DNA of 64,000 bases from Lachnospiraceae bacterium M18-1 (GCA_000403295.2 KE159612.1:231670-295669), one strand, 5' to 3'. Counted from the stretch's first letter, positions 52,665 to 61,707 are shown. The notes: generated by a model from the letters alone, not told the origin. Program-made: numbers and translations.

Positions 52665-55049
52665 ATGTATAGTTTTGATGTGTTCGATACTCTGATTACC
52701 AGAACAGTAGCTGCTCCCAGTGGGATTTTTGCATTAATGAAGGATAGGCTGAAAGAAGAAAAGGATGTAAATAGTCTGGAAGATTATGTGATTGATAATT
52801 TTTTTGAACTTCGGATACATAGTGAAGAACTGATAAGAAAATCTTTTTCAGCGCAAAATATAGAAGAGGTGGAGCTTAAAGATATTTATACAGCGATGGC
52901 CGTCTGTGGCTGTATAAATGAAAAACAGATAAATTATCTGTGCCGGTTGGAGCAAGACACTGAGATTTCCAATGTATTAGGTATTGATGAGAATATTTGG
53001 CGGGTAAAAAATCTTCTTGAGCAAGGGGAAAGAGTCATTCTGATTTCTGACATGTATTTGCCCGCAGAGACGGTGCGTGAGATGCTGATACAGGCAGATC
53101 CCATATTTGCTGGGCTTCCTCTTTATGTTTCGTCAGAATACAAAAAGAGAAAAACAACGGGGAATCTATATCGTCAGGTACAGGAAGTCGAGCAAATTGA
53201 ATACGAAGAATGGACGCATATTGGTGATAATCTTTATCAGGATATAGAAATTGCGTATCAATTAGGTATAAGGGTAGAACTGTCGCCACGGGCAGAACTG
53301 ACAGCGTATGAAAAGAATATACTAAAAAACTACGGTAATGATAGTAAGCTGCAGTTGATGATCGGGACAGCGGCAAGGAATGAGTGGAAGAATATACATA
53401 AAGAAAAAAGGACAGAGAAGAGAAAAACAGAAAAAGTATCAAAACCTTATCATATTGGATGTAGATATGCAGCTCCGGTTTTGTATAGTTATGCAGAATG
53501 GATTGTTGACCAGGCAGAAAAGAAAAATTTCAAAAGGCTGTATTTTATTGCAAGAGACGGATATTTAATAAAACAAATTGTAGATGTGATTCTGAACTGT
53601 AAAAAAGTAAATATCTCGACACACTACATTTATGGTTCAAGAAGAGCATGGCGTATGCCTTCTTTATCGAAAGAACATTACAATCTATATCAGATGATTT
53701 TGTGGTCGCATATTAATAGGATTAATACATTGGATGAACTTGCGGATGTCCTCCATCTGCCGCTGCAAGATTTATATTTATATCTTCCGGGAACTTTTGC
53801 ACGGAATAAAGAGGAAAGACATATTTCCAGCCAGGAATTAGAATATATAGCCAGGAAATTATCAACGAATGAAGAATTTAAGTCGTTCCATCTGCAAAAA
53901 TTAAGGAGCGCAAGGGAACTGGCGCAACAGTATTTAATACAGGAAATTGACATGACAGATGATGACTTTGCATTTGTGGATGTCGCGGGAGGCGGTCTGA
54001 CACAAGGATGTATGCGGGAGTTGATAAAAAGTCAATATTCAAAACCGATTCATACCTTTTTCTTCAAAATTGACAGAGTAAATTTAGTGCAGGACTCAAT
54101 CGTATATACATTCATGCCTGGCTTCCTTGCAAATAATATTGTAATTGAGATGCTTTGCCGGGCTCCCCATGGACAGACAGAGGAATATATAAGAAAAAAT
54201 AGAAAGATTGTTCCTGTGCTTGGGAATACGGAAAGCAGGCTGCTGAAAGAGCATGGATTTTACGAGTATGAAAAGGGGATTATAGATTTTTCTAAAGCCA
54301 TGTGTAAGGTATCTCTGATGTGTGGTAAAAAAGTTGGATCAATGCACAATATTCTCCTGTACTTGAAGTATATTGCGGAAGAGCCTTCGGAGGAAGTATT
54401 AGAATACTTTGCGTCTATGCCTAGCAGTGAATCGGGAAGGGGAGCAGAAAATGTGGAGTATGCTCCAAGATTGTCGGAGCATGATATTAAAGAAATATTT
54501 TTGAAATGTATGAATGAACCGGTTGAGCTTTTTTACAAGGGAACAAATTTGAACTATTCTATCATGCGTGCAACTTCGGAGGAAAGAGCTTTTATTGATC
54601 GTTGCCGGAGAGAATATGGTTCAGCCATTGGTATGCTGTCCAGACAGGAGAAGGAGCGGGAAATCAGAAAGAAGCAGAAGTGTTTCCATAGGGCGGCTTT
54701 CTACCCGGTTAGATTGCTGGAAGAAAAATTAGTCCTGTATGGAGCCGGAAAGTTTGGACAAGAGTTATATAACAGGCTGATAAAAGATCCGGAGCATGAA
54801 ATTGTCCTTTGGGTGGATAAAAAGGCAGATGTATGTCAGAGACAGGGGCTTACGGATGTACATTTTGTGGATATGATCATAAAAGCGTCTTATGACCAGA
54901 TTGTAGTTGCTGTGATGTCAAAAGAAATGGCGGAAGGGATTCGGACAGAGTTAGTGCAGATGGGGATAAAGGAAGAAAAAATAGTCTGGTTTTCTCCGTA
55001 TGGCTATTCCAACGCGAGGGATGCATGGGAAACGGAAGAAATTGGATGA
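52665..55049 (+). CDS. Large HAD-superfamily protein with C-terminal Rossmann module (copy 2)
   Basis: This 794-residue paralogue of the 43213 protein has the same order. A HAD domain has FDVFDTLITR at 4-13, ILISDMYLP near 125 and HIGDN near 185. The middle region (about 265-620) has LYFIARDGYLIK, SRRAWRMPS and CRAPHGQTEEY. A basic linker (KEREIRKKQK) leads to the module (about 687-780, LVLYGAGKFGQELYNRL, VLWVDKK, QIVVAVMSKE). The middle region is conserved in both copies, so it is a functional part rather than filler. AGGAGG lies 15 bases before ATG 52665, a rather long spacing. Base composition here is intermediate between island and host. Confidence 0.78.
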   Translation: MYSFDVFDTLITRTVAAPSGIFALMKDRLKEEKDVNSLEDYVIDNFFELRIHSEELIRKSFSAQNIEEVELKDIYTAMAVCGCINEKQINYLCRLEQDTEISNVLGIDENIWRVKNLLEQGERVILISDMYLPAETVREMLIQADPIFAGLPLYVSSEYKKRKTTGNLYRQVQEVEQIEYEEWTHIGDNLYQDIEIAYQLGIRVELSPRAELTAYEKNILKNYGNDSKLQLMIGTAARNEWKNIHKEKRTEKRKTEKVSKPYHIGCRYAAPVLYSYAEWIVDQAEKKNFKRLYFIARDGYLIKQIVDVILNCKKVNISTHYIYGSRRAWRMPSLSKEHYNLYQMILWSHINRINTLDELADVLHLPLQDLYLYLPGTFARNKEERHISSQELEYIARKLSTNEEFKSFHLQKLRSARELAQQYLIQEIDMTDDDFAFVDVAGGGLTQGCMRELIKSQYSKPIHTFFFKIDRVNLVQDSIVYTFMPGFLANNIVIEMLCRAPHGQTEEYIRKNRKIVPVLGNTESRLLKEHGFYEYEKGIIDFSKAMCKVSLMCGKKVGSMHNILLYLKYIAEEPSEEVLEYFASMPSSESGRGAENVEYAPRLSEHDIKEIFLKCMNEPVELFYKGTNLNYSIMRATSEERAFIDRCRREYGSAIGMLSRQEKEREIRKKQKCFHRAAFYPVRLLEEKLVLYGAGKFGQELYNRLIKDPEHEIVLWVDKKADVCQRQGLTDVHFVDMIIKASYDQIVVAVMSKEMAEGIRTELVQMGIKEEKIVWFSPYGYSNARDAWETEEIG

Positions 55050-55078
55050 AATTTTAAACATTGTTGAGGTGAAAATTT

Positions 55079-56125
55079 GTGATAGAGTGTGATACAAAAA
55101 TTAGAGACATATATTTACATTTACAGGATGAACCATCCAGACAGTTTTTCCAACTCCGTCTGATGTACAGCCTGACAAGGGACGAGCGATTCATCCACCA
55201 GATGATCGAATCCCTGCCTCAGAAACAAAGTGTAGACATCATGATAAAAGAGGCAGAACATGTAAAAGAAAAATTGATCATATATGGCGCGGGTAATGAT
55301 TTCTCGCTGCTTAGTATGTTATATCCGGATTTATCTTGTGTCTGTTTATGCGACCGCGATACCAATAAACAAAAAAGCGGGTGGAAAGGATATCATGTGA
55401 TCTCACCGGATCAATTAGTGGCGGACTTTCAGGATTATTATGTGTTTATCAGCACTACAGGATTTCATCAGGAAATATATGATTTCCTGACAGAAAATGG
55501 CTGGGATCAGGAAAAGATATTCAATGCAGGAAAAGTTACATCAGAACTGTACCGGCAGCAATATTTTGACCAGGATATCATGAAGCCCTGCCAGAATGAG
55601 ATCTTTGTAGACGGCGGATGCTATGACTGCAGCACGGACAGGCTGTTTGTCCAATGGTGCGGAGGAGAGTATCAAAAAATCTATGCGTTTGAACCTGATA
55701 TAGTGAACTATGAAAGATGTCAGAAGGCAGCAAAAAATATTCCGAATATGGAGCTGATCAATAAGGGCCTGTGGAGCAGGGAGGAGATTCTGTATTTTGC
55801 GGGAAACGCAGATCAGGGATCAAAAATTACCGAAAGACAGGAGCAGAATGTAACAACCGTTCCGGTGGCTGCGATTGATGAAGCAGTGGGGAATGATAAA
55901 GTCACGTTTATAAAGATGGATGTAGAAGGAGCGGAGCTGGAAGCACTCAAAGGCGCCAAAAGAACGATTCTCGAAAATCATCCCAGACTGGCGATATCCA
56001 TTTACCATAAACCGGAGGATATATGGGAAATACCGTCGTATATCCTTTCCCTGTCGGAGGAATACACGTTTTATATAAGGCATTATCAATTAAGCAGAAA
56101 CGAGACGATCTTATATGCCATATAG
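55079..56125 (+). CDS. FkbM-family methyltransferase with N-terminal Rossmann module
   Basis: This 348-residue protein has a helical lead of about 55 residues and then the module at about 62-150 (LIIYGAGNDFSLL, CLCDRDTNKQKSG, YYVFISTTGFHQE). The FkbM domain at about 170-345 has EIFVDGGCYDCST near 175, YAFEPDIVN and KMDVEGAELEAL near 279. It starts at GTG 55079 (AGGTG upstream). It is a paralogue of the 23500 protein but with host-like base composition, so the two ends of the island carry differently aged copies. Confidence 0.85.
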   Translation: MIECDTKIRDIYLHLQDEPSRQFFQLRLMYSLTRDERFIHQMIESLPQKQSVDIMIKEAEHVKEKLIIYGAGNDFSLLSMLYPDLSCVCLCDRDTNKQKSGWKGYHVISPDQLVADFQDYYVFISTTGFHQEIYDFLTENGWDQEKIFNAGKVTSELYRQQYFDQDIMKPCQNEIFVDGGCYDCSTDRLFVQWCGGEYQKIYAFEPDIVNYERCQKAAKNIPNMELINKGLWSREEILYFAGNADQGSKITERQEQNVTTVPVAAIDEAVGNDKVTFIKMDVEGAELEALKGAKRTILENHPRLAISIYHKPEDIWEIPSYILSLSEEYTFYIRHYQLSRNETILYAI

Positions 56126-56197
56126 AAAACGTTATACTGCTGTTCCGGGCAGGGCTGCGGGGCAGTCATGCGCATTTTGCAATTAAGGAGAAAACCT

Positions 56198-56935
56198 ATG
56201 GTCAAAAAAGACATCGTACTGTTCGGTACGGGAAAGTATTTCGAAAATTATATGATATGCGAGGGCGGGGGCTTGGGCAGGACTCCTTTGTTTGCTGTAG
56301 ATAATGACCTGTCCAGGACGGGCAGCATTCGATACGGCGTGGAAGTGAAGTCGCCGGATGTTCTGCGCGATATGGACAGGGACACATTTTATGTAGTGAT
56401 CTGTACAGCACAGAAGGAATCCATTGAGAGGCAGCTGGCATCAATGGGGATTACAGATTATCATTATTACAGGCCCGTTCCGATAGAAGATTCGGTTTTG
56501 AAAGAAGAACAGAAGCCCTACCGTATCGGTTATGTCCCGGGAGCATTTGACCTGTTCCATGTGGGACACCTGAACCTGCTGCGCCGCTCAAAATCCCGAT
56601 GTGAATATTTGATTGCCGGGGTACTTACAGATGAGCTGTTTGAACATTTTAAAAAGAGAAAGCCGGTGATCCCTTACGAACAAAGGGCGGCGATCGTGTC
56701 AGCGGTTTCCTATGTAGATCGTGTAGTACCAGTAGACTTTTCCAACACTTATAAAATTGACGCCTGGAAAAGATATCATTATGACTGCCACTTTTCCGGC
56801 AATGATCATGGTGCGGACTGGACACGTGACCTGGAGCAGCTTCGGGAAGTGGGGGCGGATATGGAATTTTTTGAATATACAAATGCAACCAGTTCGACTG
56901 CTATCAGGGGGAAGATGGATCTCGGAGACAGATGA
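56198..56935 (+). CDS. TagD-like cytidylyltransferase with N-terminal Rossmann module
   Basis: This 245-residue protein has the module at 1-95 (IVLFGTGKYFENY, FAVDNDLSRTG, FYVVICTAQKES, MGITDYHY). A cytidylyltransferase domain follows at about 108-240, with GAFDLFHVGHLNLL (HVGH near 121-124), IPYEQRAAIV and SSTAIRGKM. It should form a CDP-alcohol such as CDP-glycerol or a CDP-ethanolamine-like compound. It is the only precursor-activating enzyme in the island that carries the module. I chose ATG 56198 (AAGGAGAAAACC upstream). It is the last gene of the long plus-strand run. Confidence 0.86.
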   Translation: MVKKDIVLFGTGKYFENYMICEGGGLGRTPLFAVDNDLSRTGSIRYGVEVKSPDVLRDMDRDTFYVVICTAQKESIERQLASMGITDYHYYRPVPIEDSVLKEEQKPYRIGYVPGAFDLFHVGHLNLLRRSKSRCEYLIAGVLTDELFEHFKKRKPVIPYEQRAAIVSAVSYVDRVVPVDFSNTYKIDAWKRYHYDCHFSGNDHGADWTRDLEQLREVGADMEFFEYTNATSSTAIRGKMDLGDR

Positions 56936-56969
56936 AAGGAAAGAACCGGCAGCAGGAAGAAAGTAACGA

Positions 56970-56999
56970 TTGTGTGCCTTTGTTTTCTTATGCTATAAT
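56970..56999 (+). promoter_or_regulatory. Sigma-A-type promoter for the second AAA-like gene
   Basis: TTGTGT at 56970-56975 and TATAAT at 56994-56999 are 18 bases apart, with TGC directly before the -10. The start codon is 45 bases downstream, behind an AAAGGAGG site. The gene therefore appears to be transcribed independently of the island. Confidence 0.65.
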
Positions 57000-57043
57000 T
57001 TTAAGAAAGCGGATTCAGCATTTGGGAAAGGAGGCACAATATT

Positions 57044-58729
57044 ATGTCAAGACCAGTTGGCATTGGAATGCAGGACTTTGAAAAGGTGATTACGGAAAAT
57101 AATTTTTACGTGGATAAGACGCTGTTTATCAAGGAGTGGTGGGAGAATAAAGATGAGGTTACCTTGATCACCCGCCCGCGCCGTTTCGGCAAGACGCTTA
57201 CTCTTGACATGGTAGAAAAGTTCTTTTCACTAAAGTATGCGGACAGGGGAGATCTGTTTGAAGGGCTTGCCATATGGGAAGAGAAAGAGTACCAAGAGCT
57301 GCAGGGGACATTTCCGGTCATTAGTCTGTCTTTTGCATCCATAAAGGATACCTGCTTCCAGAACGCACGCAGGAAAATCTGTTATTTGCTGGAGAATTTA
57401 TATTCAGAAAATATTTTTTTGTTAGGAAGCGGAATCTTAACTCCATCGGAAGAGGCTTTTTTCAAAAGAGTTTCTGCAGATATGGGAGATGCAGAGGCAA
57501 CTCTGGCGCTGCATGAATTGTCAAAATATCTCTGCAGATTTTATAGGAAGAAAGTGGTCATTTTGTTGGATGAATATGATACTCCCATGCAGGAAGCGTA
57601 TGTATATGGGTATTGGGAAGAACTGGCGGAATTTACCAGGAGCATATTCAATTCAGCCTTTAAGACGAACCCTGATCTTGGCCGTGCGATCATGACCGGG
57701 ATTACCAGGGTGAGTAAAGAATCAATCTTCTCTGATTTGAATAATCTGGAAGCAGTTACGATTATTTCGGAAAAATATCAGGATTCCTTTGGCTTTACAC
57801 AGGATGAGGTTTCAGAGGCATTAAGGGAATATGGGCTGTCAGATAAGGAGGAGGAAGTAAGAGCCTGGTATGATGGCTTTACGTTTGGGAAAAAAACAGA
57901 TATTTATAATCCGTGGTCGATCATTAACTATTTAGATAAAAAGACTTTTTATTCATACTGGGTGAACACCAGCAGCAACAGCCTGGTGGGAAAGCTGATC
58001 CGTGAAGGAAGCCGGGACGTGAAAATGGTTATGGAAGACTTGCTCAAAGGCGGGAAACTTCATACGTATATTGATGAGCAGATGGTGTTCAGCCTGTTGG
58101 ACACCAGGGAAAGTGCAGTATGGAGTCTGCTGCTGGCAAGCGGGTATCTGAAGGTGGAGAGATTTATTCCGAATGAGAAAAGAGGAAAGCATGGATATGA
58201 CCTTGTACTGACAAATCAGGAAGTCCGCATGATGTTTGAACAGATGATAGAAGGATGGTTTTCAGATTTTACCCCATCCTACAATGATTTTATCCGCGCA
58301 TTGCTCCGCGCGGATGTGAAGAGCATGAATGCCTATATGAACAAGGTTGCGCTTGAGACGATCAGCTATTTTGATACGGGAAAAAAGCCTTCAGAAGCAG
58401 CTGAACCTGAAAAGTTTTATCATGGCTTCGTTCTTGGCCTGATCGTAGACCTGGCAGACAGATATACGGTGACTTCGAACCGGGAAAGCGGATTTGGCCG
58501 TTATGATGTCATATTGGAGCCGCTTCATAGTAAGGATGATGCCATCATCCTGGAATTTAAAGTGTATGACCCTGAGGAGGAAGGCTCGCTGAAAGATACG
58601 GTGAAATCAGCATTAGCACAGATTGATGAGATGCAGTATGCTGCTTCACTGGAAACCAGGGGAATATCGCCGGAACGAATCAGAAAGTATGGATTCGCAT
58701 TTGAAGGGAAGAAAGTATTGATCGGATAG
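57044..58729 (+). CDS. AAA-ATPase-like protein with C-terminal PD-(D/E)XK nuclease-like domain
   Basis: This 561-residue protein is from the same family as the gene at 11511. It has FYVDKTLFI near 21, the Walker A-like RPRRFGKT at 44-51, the Walker B VVILLDEYDTPM near 172, WYDGFTFGKKTDIYNPWS near 275 and the C-terminal IILEFKVYD with the nuclease-like E-x-K. The two copies are clearly paralogous but well diverged. Function is unestablished in the family. It has its own promoter and GGAGG site. The first in-frame base of the next open frame overlaps its stop, though the real next start is 54 bases later. Confidence 0.8.
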   Translation: MSRPVGIGMQDFEKVITENNFYVDKTLFIKEWWENKDEVTLITRPRRFGKTLTLDMVEKFFSLKYADRGDLFEGLAIWEEKEYQELQGTFPVISLSFASIKDTCFQNARRKICYLLENLYSENIFLLGSGILTPSEEAFFKRVSADMGDAEATLALHELSKYLCRFYRKKVVILLDEYDTPMQEAYVYGYWEELAEFTRSIFNSAFKTNPDLGRAIMTGITRVSKESIFSDLNNLEAVTIISEKYQDSFGFTQDEVSEALREYGLSDKEEEVRAWYDGFTFGKKTDIYNPWSIINYLDKKTFYSYWVNTSSNSLVGKLIREGSRDVKMVMEDLLKGGKLHTYIDEQMVFSLLDTRESAVWSLLLASGYLKVERFIPNEKRGKHGYDLVLTNQEVRMMFEQMIEGWFSDFTPSYNDFIRALLRADVKSMNAYMNKVALETISYFDTGKKPSEAAEPEKFYHGFVLGLIVDLADRYTVTSNRESGFGRYDVILEPLHSKDDAIILEFKVYDPEEEGSLKDTVKSALAQIDEMQYAASLETRGISPERIRKYGFAFEGKKVLIG

Positions 58730-58782
58730 TGAACCAGGGAGAGCACACCCAAAAACTACTTTCGGATCACAGGGAGGAAAAC

Positions 58783-61707
58783 ATGGCGACATTGCATGTA
58801 AATGAAGAACAGTTAAGTACCCAGCGCCGCACGCAGATGGATCAGATCATCTTCAACTATCTGGACGTGCAGACAAAGGATTATTATGACGAGGAGATTT
58901 CCGATGAATACCGTTTTCCGGTGTGGTATCAGCTCTCCAGCCTTAGGACGGGTTTATTGAGTTGGTATCCTTTCCGGAAAGATGCAGACCTGCTGGAGAT
59001 CGGAGCAGGATTCGGCGCCCTGACGGGAATGCTGTGTGATAAATGCATGACAGTGACTGCTACAGAACGCTCTGTCCACCGCGCGTCTGCGATTGCCAGG
59101 CGCTGGGGATCGAAGGAGAACCTGCATGTTTATGCCGGCGAATGGAGTGAGATCGCCTTTGGAAAAAAGTTTGACTATATTGTGATCACCGGAATCATGG
59201 AACGTGCCTGCGGCGGTTCTGCAGACAGGAATGATTACGCGCGGTATTTGAAAAAGGTATCAGGCCTTCTGAAGGAAGACGGCGTTCTGCTTCTGGCAGT
59301 TGACAACCGTCTGGGGCTGAAATATTTCTGCGGGGCAAAAGAATCCCACGGAGGAAAAGCGTTCGAAGGAATTGCGCATTATCCGCAGGGGACACGCGCC
59401 TACTCTTTCAGCCGAAGTGAACTGAAGGACATCATAAACCGGGCGGGGCTTGTACAGATGCAGTTTTATTATCCGCTGCCTGACTATAAACTGCCCCAGC
59501 TGATCTATTCGGATGATTTTCTGCCGGAGCAGAACTTAAAAGAGCGGCTGATTCCATATTACCTGGATCATAATACGCTGGTGGCGTCGGAGCAGGAGCT
59601 GTATCGGGATGTAGTGGAAAACGGGACATTTCCTTTTTTTGCAAATTCATTTCTCGTGGAATGCGGCAGAAGGGAGGGACTCCGGGCACAGGAAATTTCT
59701 GACTATGAGACAGTGAACCAGGGAGAGAACATATCGGCAGACGCTGGACATTCTGCAGAGAGGAATCGTGTAATCTATGCTGCAGTTTCCACAGATCGGG
59801 GACGTGAGCGGGGGTATGCGACTGCGATCCAAAAGAACGGCATAGTGAGAAAAGCACCGCTGTTTCCGGAGGGAAAAGAAAATGCCCGCCGTCTGTATGA
59901 GAATATAAGCGATCTGAAGCAGCACCTGATTCCTGCAGCGGAGCATACAATACTGCCGGATGGGAGCCTGGAACTGCCTTTTGTACCATGGCCTACGTTA
60001 TCCAATTATATGAAGGGAATTATAAGGGAAGACCAGGAGGAATTTTTATCTCTGATAGACCGGATTTACGAATATATCCTGCAGGCATCCGAAACTGTAT
60101 CTGCAGGGACAGATGCCGAACTGCCGGGGCTGCAGGATCTGGACTGCGGTCCGATCTTAAAAAAGGCTTACATGGAACTGATTCCTCTGAATTGCTTTTA
60201 TAACCCGGATACAAAGGAATTTCTTTATTTTGACCAGGAATTTGTACGGGAAAATTATCCTGCGAAATATGTCCTGTTCCGTGCTATACACTATATTTAC
60301 TGCTTTACCCCGAATGCGGAGCAGTATTACCCAAAGAAGAAGCTGATTGAAAAATATGGCATGGAGCAGACCTGGGACATCTATATGCAGGAGGAACACC
60401 GCTTTCTGGATGAAGTGAGGAACCACAGAAAATACAGGCAGTTTTATCGCTGGGCAGCGGTAGACCAGAATCAAATACGGGAAAATGTAAAGCATCTGAG
60501 TACAGAGGAAGAAGTTATTGCGGATTATAAAATTTCCGACAAGATGAAAAAAATCTGGAAGATAGAGCTTGCCATGTTAGAAGAGGTGGAACGTATCTGC
60601 AAAGAACATGGACTTACCTGGTTTATGGTGCATGGAAGCCTGCTGGGTGCTGTCCGACACAAAGGGTTTATCCCATGGGATGATGACATTGATATTGCAA
60701 TGCCTAGAAAAGATTATAATAAATTTTTAAAATATGCCCGGAAGGAACTTAAGGAGCCCTTGTCTCTCCACACTCCAGAGACGGAAAAGGATATATTCTG
60801 GGGAGGGTTTGCGCGGGTGCGGAACAGCCGGACGACGGGAATTGAATTGAGGGAACTGGAGCATAAAGGCAATCTGGGAATCTGGATCGATATCCTGCCG
60901 CTGGATGTATGCACCATGGATGATAAAAAGTTCGAGGAAAAGGAAAAGCTGATACGGCATTGTCACCGCCTTATACTGGCAAAGATTTACGGGAAGGATT
61001 ATAAGGCATATGGCGACATGAACGCATGGCAATGGAAAAACTACCGGATGCTTGCCAGCCTTTACAGCCATGAAAAGCTCTGCCGCATGCTGAATGGTGC
61101 AATGCGTCTGTATACGGATGAAGATTCTGAGGATGTGGCATTTTTTAGCGGCTACCATAAGCACAGAAGGCTGAATGCAGAGGACTTCCGTGAAATTACG
61201 ATGCTTGACTTTGAAAACCGTAAGTTTCCGGCTCCAAAAGGGTATGACAATTACCTGTTTATGACGCTCGGAAAGGACTATATGAAGTATCCTCCGGAAG
61301 AGGAGCGGAAGCCAAAACACTCCGGGATCTTCAACCCGGACAGGCCCTATACGGACTACCAGCGGATGCTGACCCACATGCTGGACGGCGCGGAAGGAAA
61401 GAAGGTTATTTTATTCGGTACAGGGCTGATGTTCGAGGACTACATGGAAAAGTGGGGGAAGAAGTATCCTCCGGAGTTCCTGGCAGACAATGATAAGAAT
61501 CGCTGGGGACGGAAGCGGCTGGGGATTCCTGTCAGGCCGCCGGAGGAAATTTTGAAAATACCGGAAGAGAAACGCCGGCTGATCATCTGCAGCTTCTATT
61601 ACAAGGAAATCCAGGAGCAGTTGGAGCAGATGGGGATTCGGGATTACCGCGTGTATATTCAGCGTATGGACTGGATTCTCGAGGCAGAGGAGAGAGGGGC
61701 TGAATAG
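58783..61707 (+). CDS. Methyltransferase-LicD-Rossmann module fusion protein
   Basis: This is a 974-residue multidomain protein. A class I methyltransferase occupies about 50-290 (LLEIGAGFGALTGML near 70, LKEDGVLLLAVDN). A middle region (about 320-590) of unknown fold has FLYFDQEFVRENYP. A LicD domain (about 600-850) has HGSLLGAVRHKGFIPWDDDIDI. A C-terminal module (about 870-970) has VILFGTGLMFEDYMEKW, FLADNDKNRWG and RLIICSFYYKEI. It would combine sugar methylation with transfer of a phospho-alcohol from a CDP donor. I chose ATG 58783 (GGGAGGAAAA upstream) over a GTG at 58729. Its C-terminal codons overlap the convergent gene. Confidence 0.82.
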   Translation: MATLHVNEEQLSTQRRTQMDQIIFNYLDVQTKDYYDEEISDEYRFPVWYQLSSLRTGLLSWYPFRKDADLLEIGAGFGALTGMLCDKCMTVTATERSVHRASAIARRWGSKENLHVYAGEWSEIAFGKKFDYIVITGIMERACGGSADRNDYARYLKKVSGLLKEDGVLLLAVDNRLGLKYFCGAKESHGGKAFEGIAHYPQGTRAYSFSRSELKDIINRAGLVQMQFYYPLPDYKLPQLIYSDDFLPEQNLKERLIPYYLDHNTLVASEQELYRDVVENGTFPFFANSFLVECGRREGLRAQEISDYETVNQGENISADAGHSAERNRVIYAAVSTDRGRERGYATAIQKNGIVRKAPLFPEGKENARRLYENISDLKQHLIPAAEHTILPDGSLELPFVPWPTLSNYMKGIIREDQEEFLSLIDRIYEYILQASETVSAGTDAELPGLQDLDCGPILKKAYMELIPLNCFYNPDTKEFLYFDQEFVRENYPAKYVLFRAIHYIYCFTPNAEQYYPKKKLIEKYGMEQTWDIYMQEEHRFLDEVRNHRKYRQFYRWAAVDQNQIRENVKHLSTEEEVIADYKISDKMKKIWKIELAMLEEVERICKEHGLTWFMVHGSLLGAVRHKGFIPWDDDIDIAMPRKDYNKFLKYARKELKEPLSLHTPETEKDIFWGGFARVRNSRTTGIELRELEHKGNLGIWIDILPLDVCTMDDKKFEEKEKLIRHCHRLILAKIYGKDYKAYGDMNAWQWKNYRMLASLYSHEKLCRMLNGAMRLYTDEDSEDVAFFSGYHKHRRLNAEDFREITMLDFENRKFPAPKGYDNYLFMTLGKDYMKYPPEEERKPKHSGIFNPDRPYTDYQRMLTHMLDGAEGKKVILFGTGLMFEDYMEKWGKKYPPEFLADNDKNRWGRKRLGIPVRPPEEILKIPEEKRRLIICSFYYKEIQEQLEQMGIRDYRVYIQRMDWILEAEERGAE

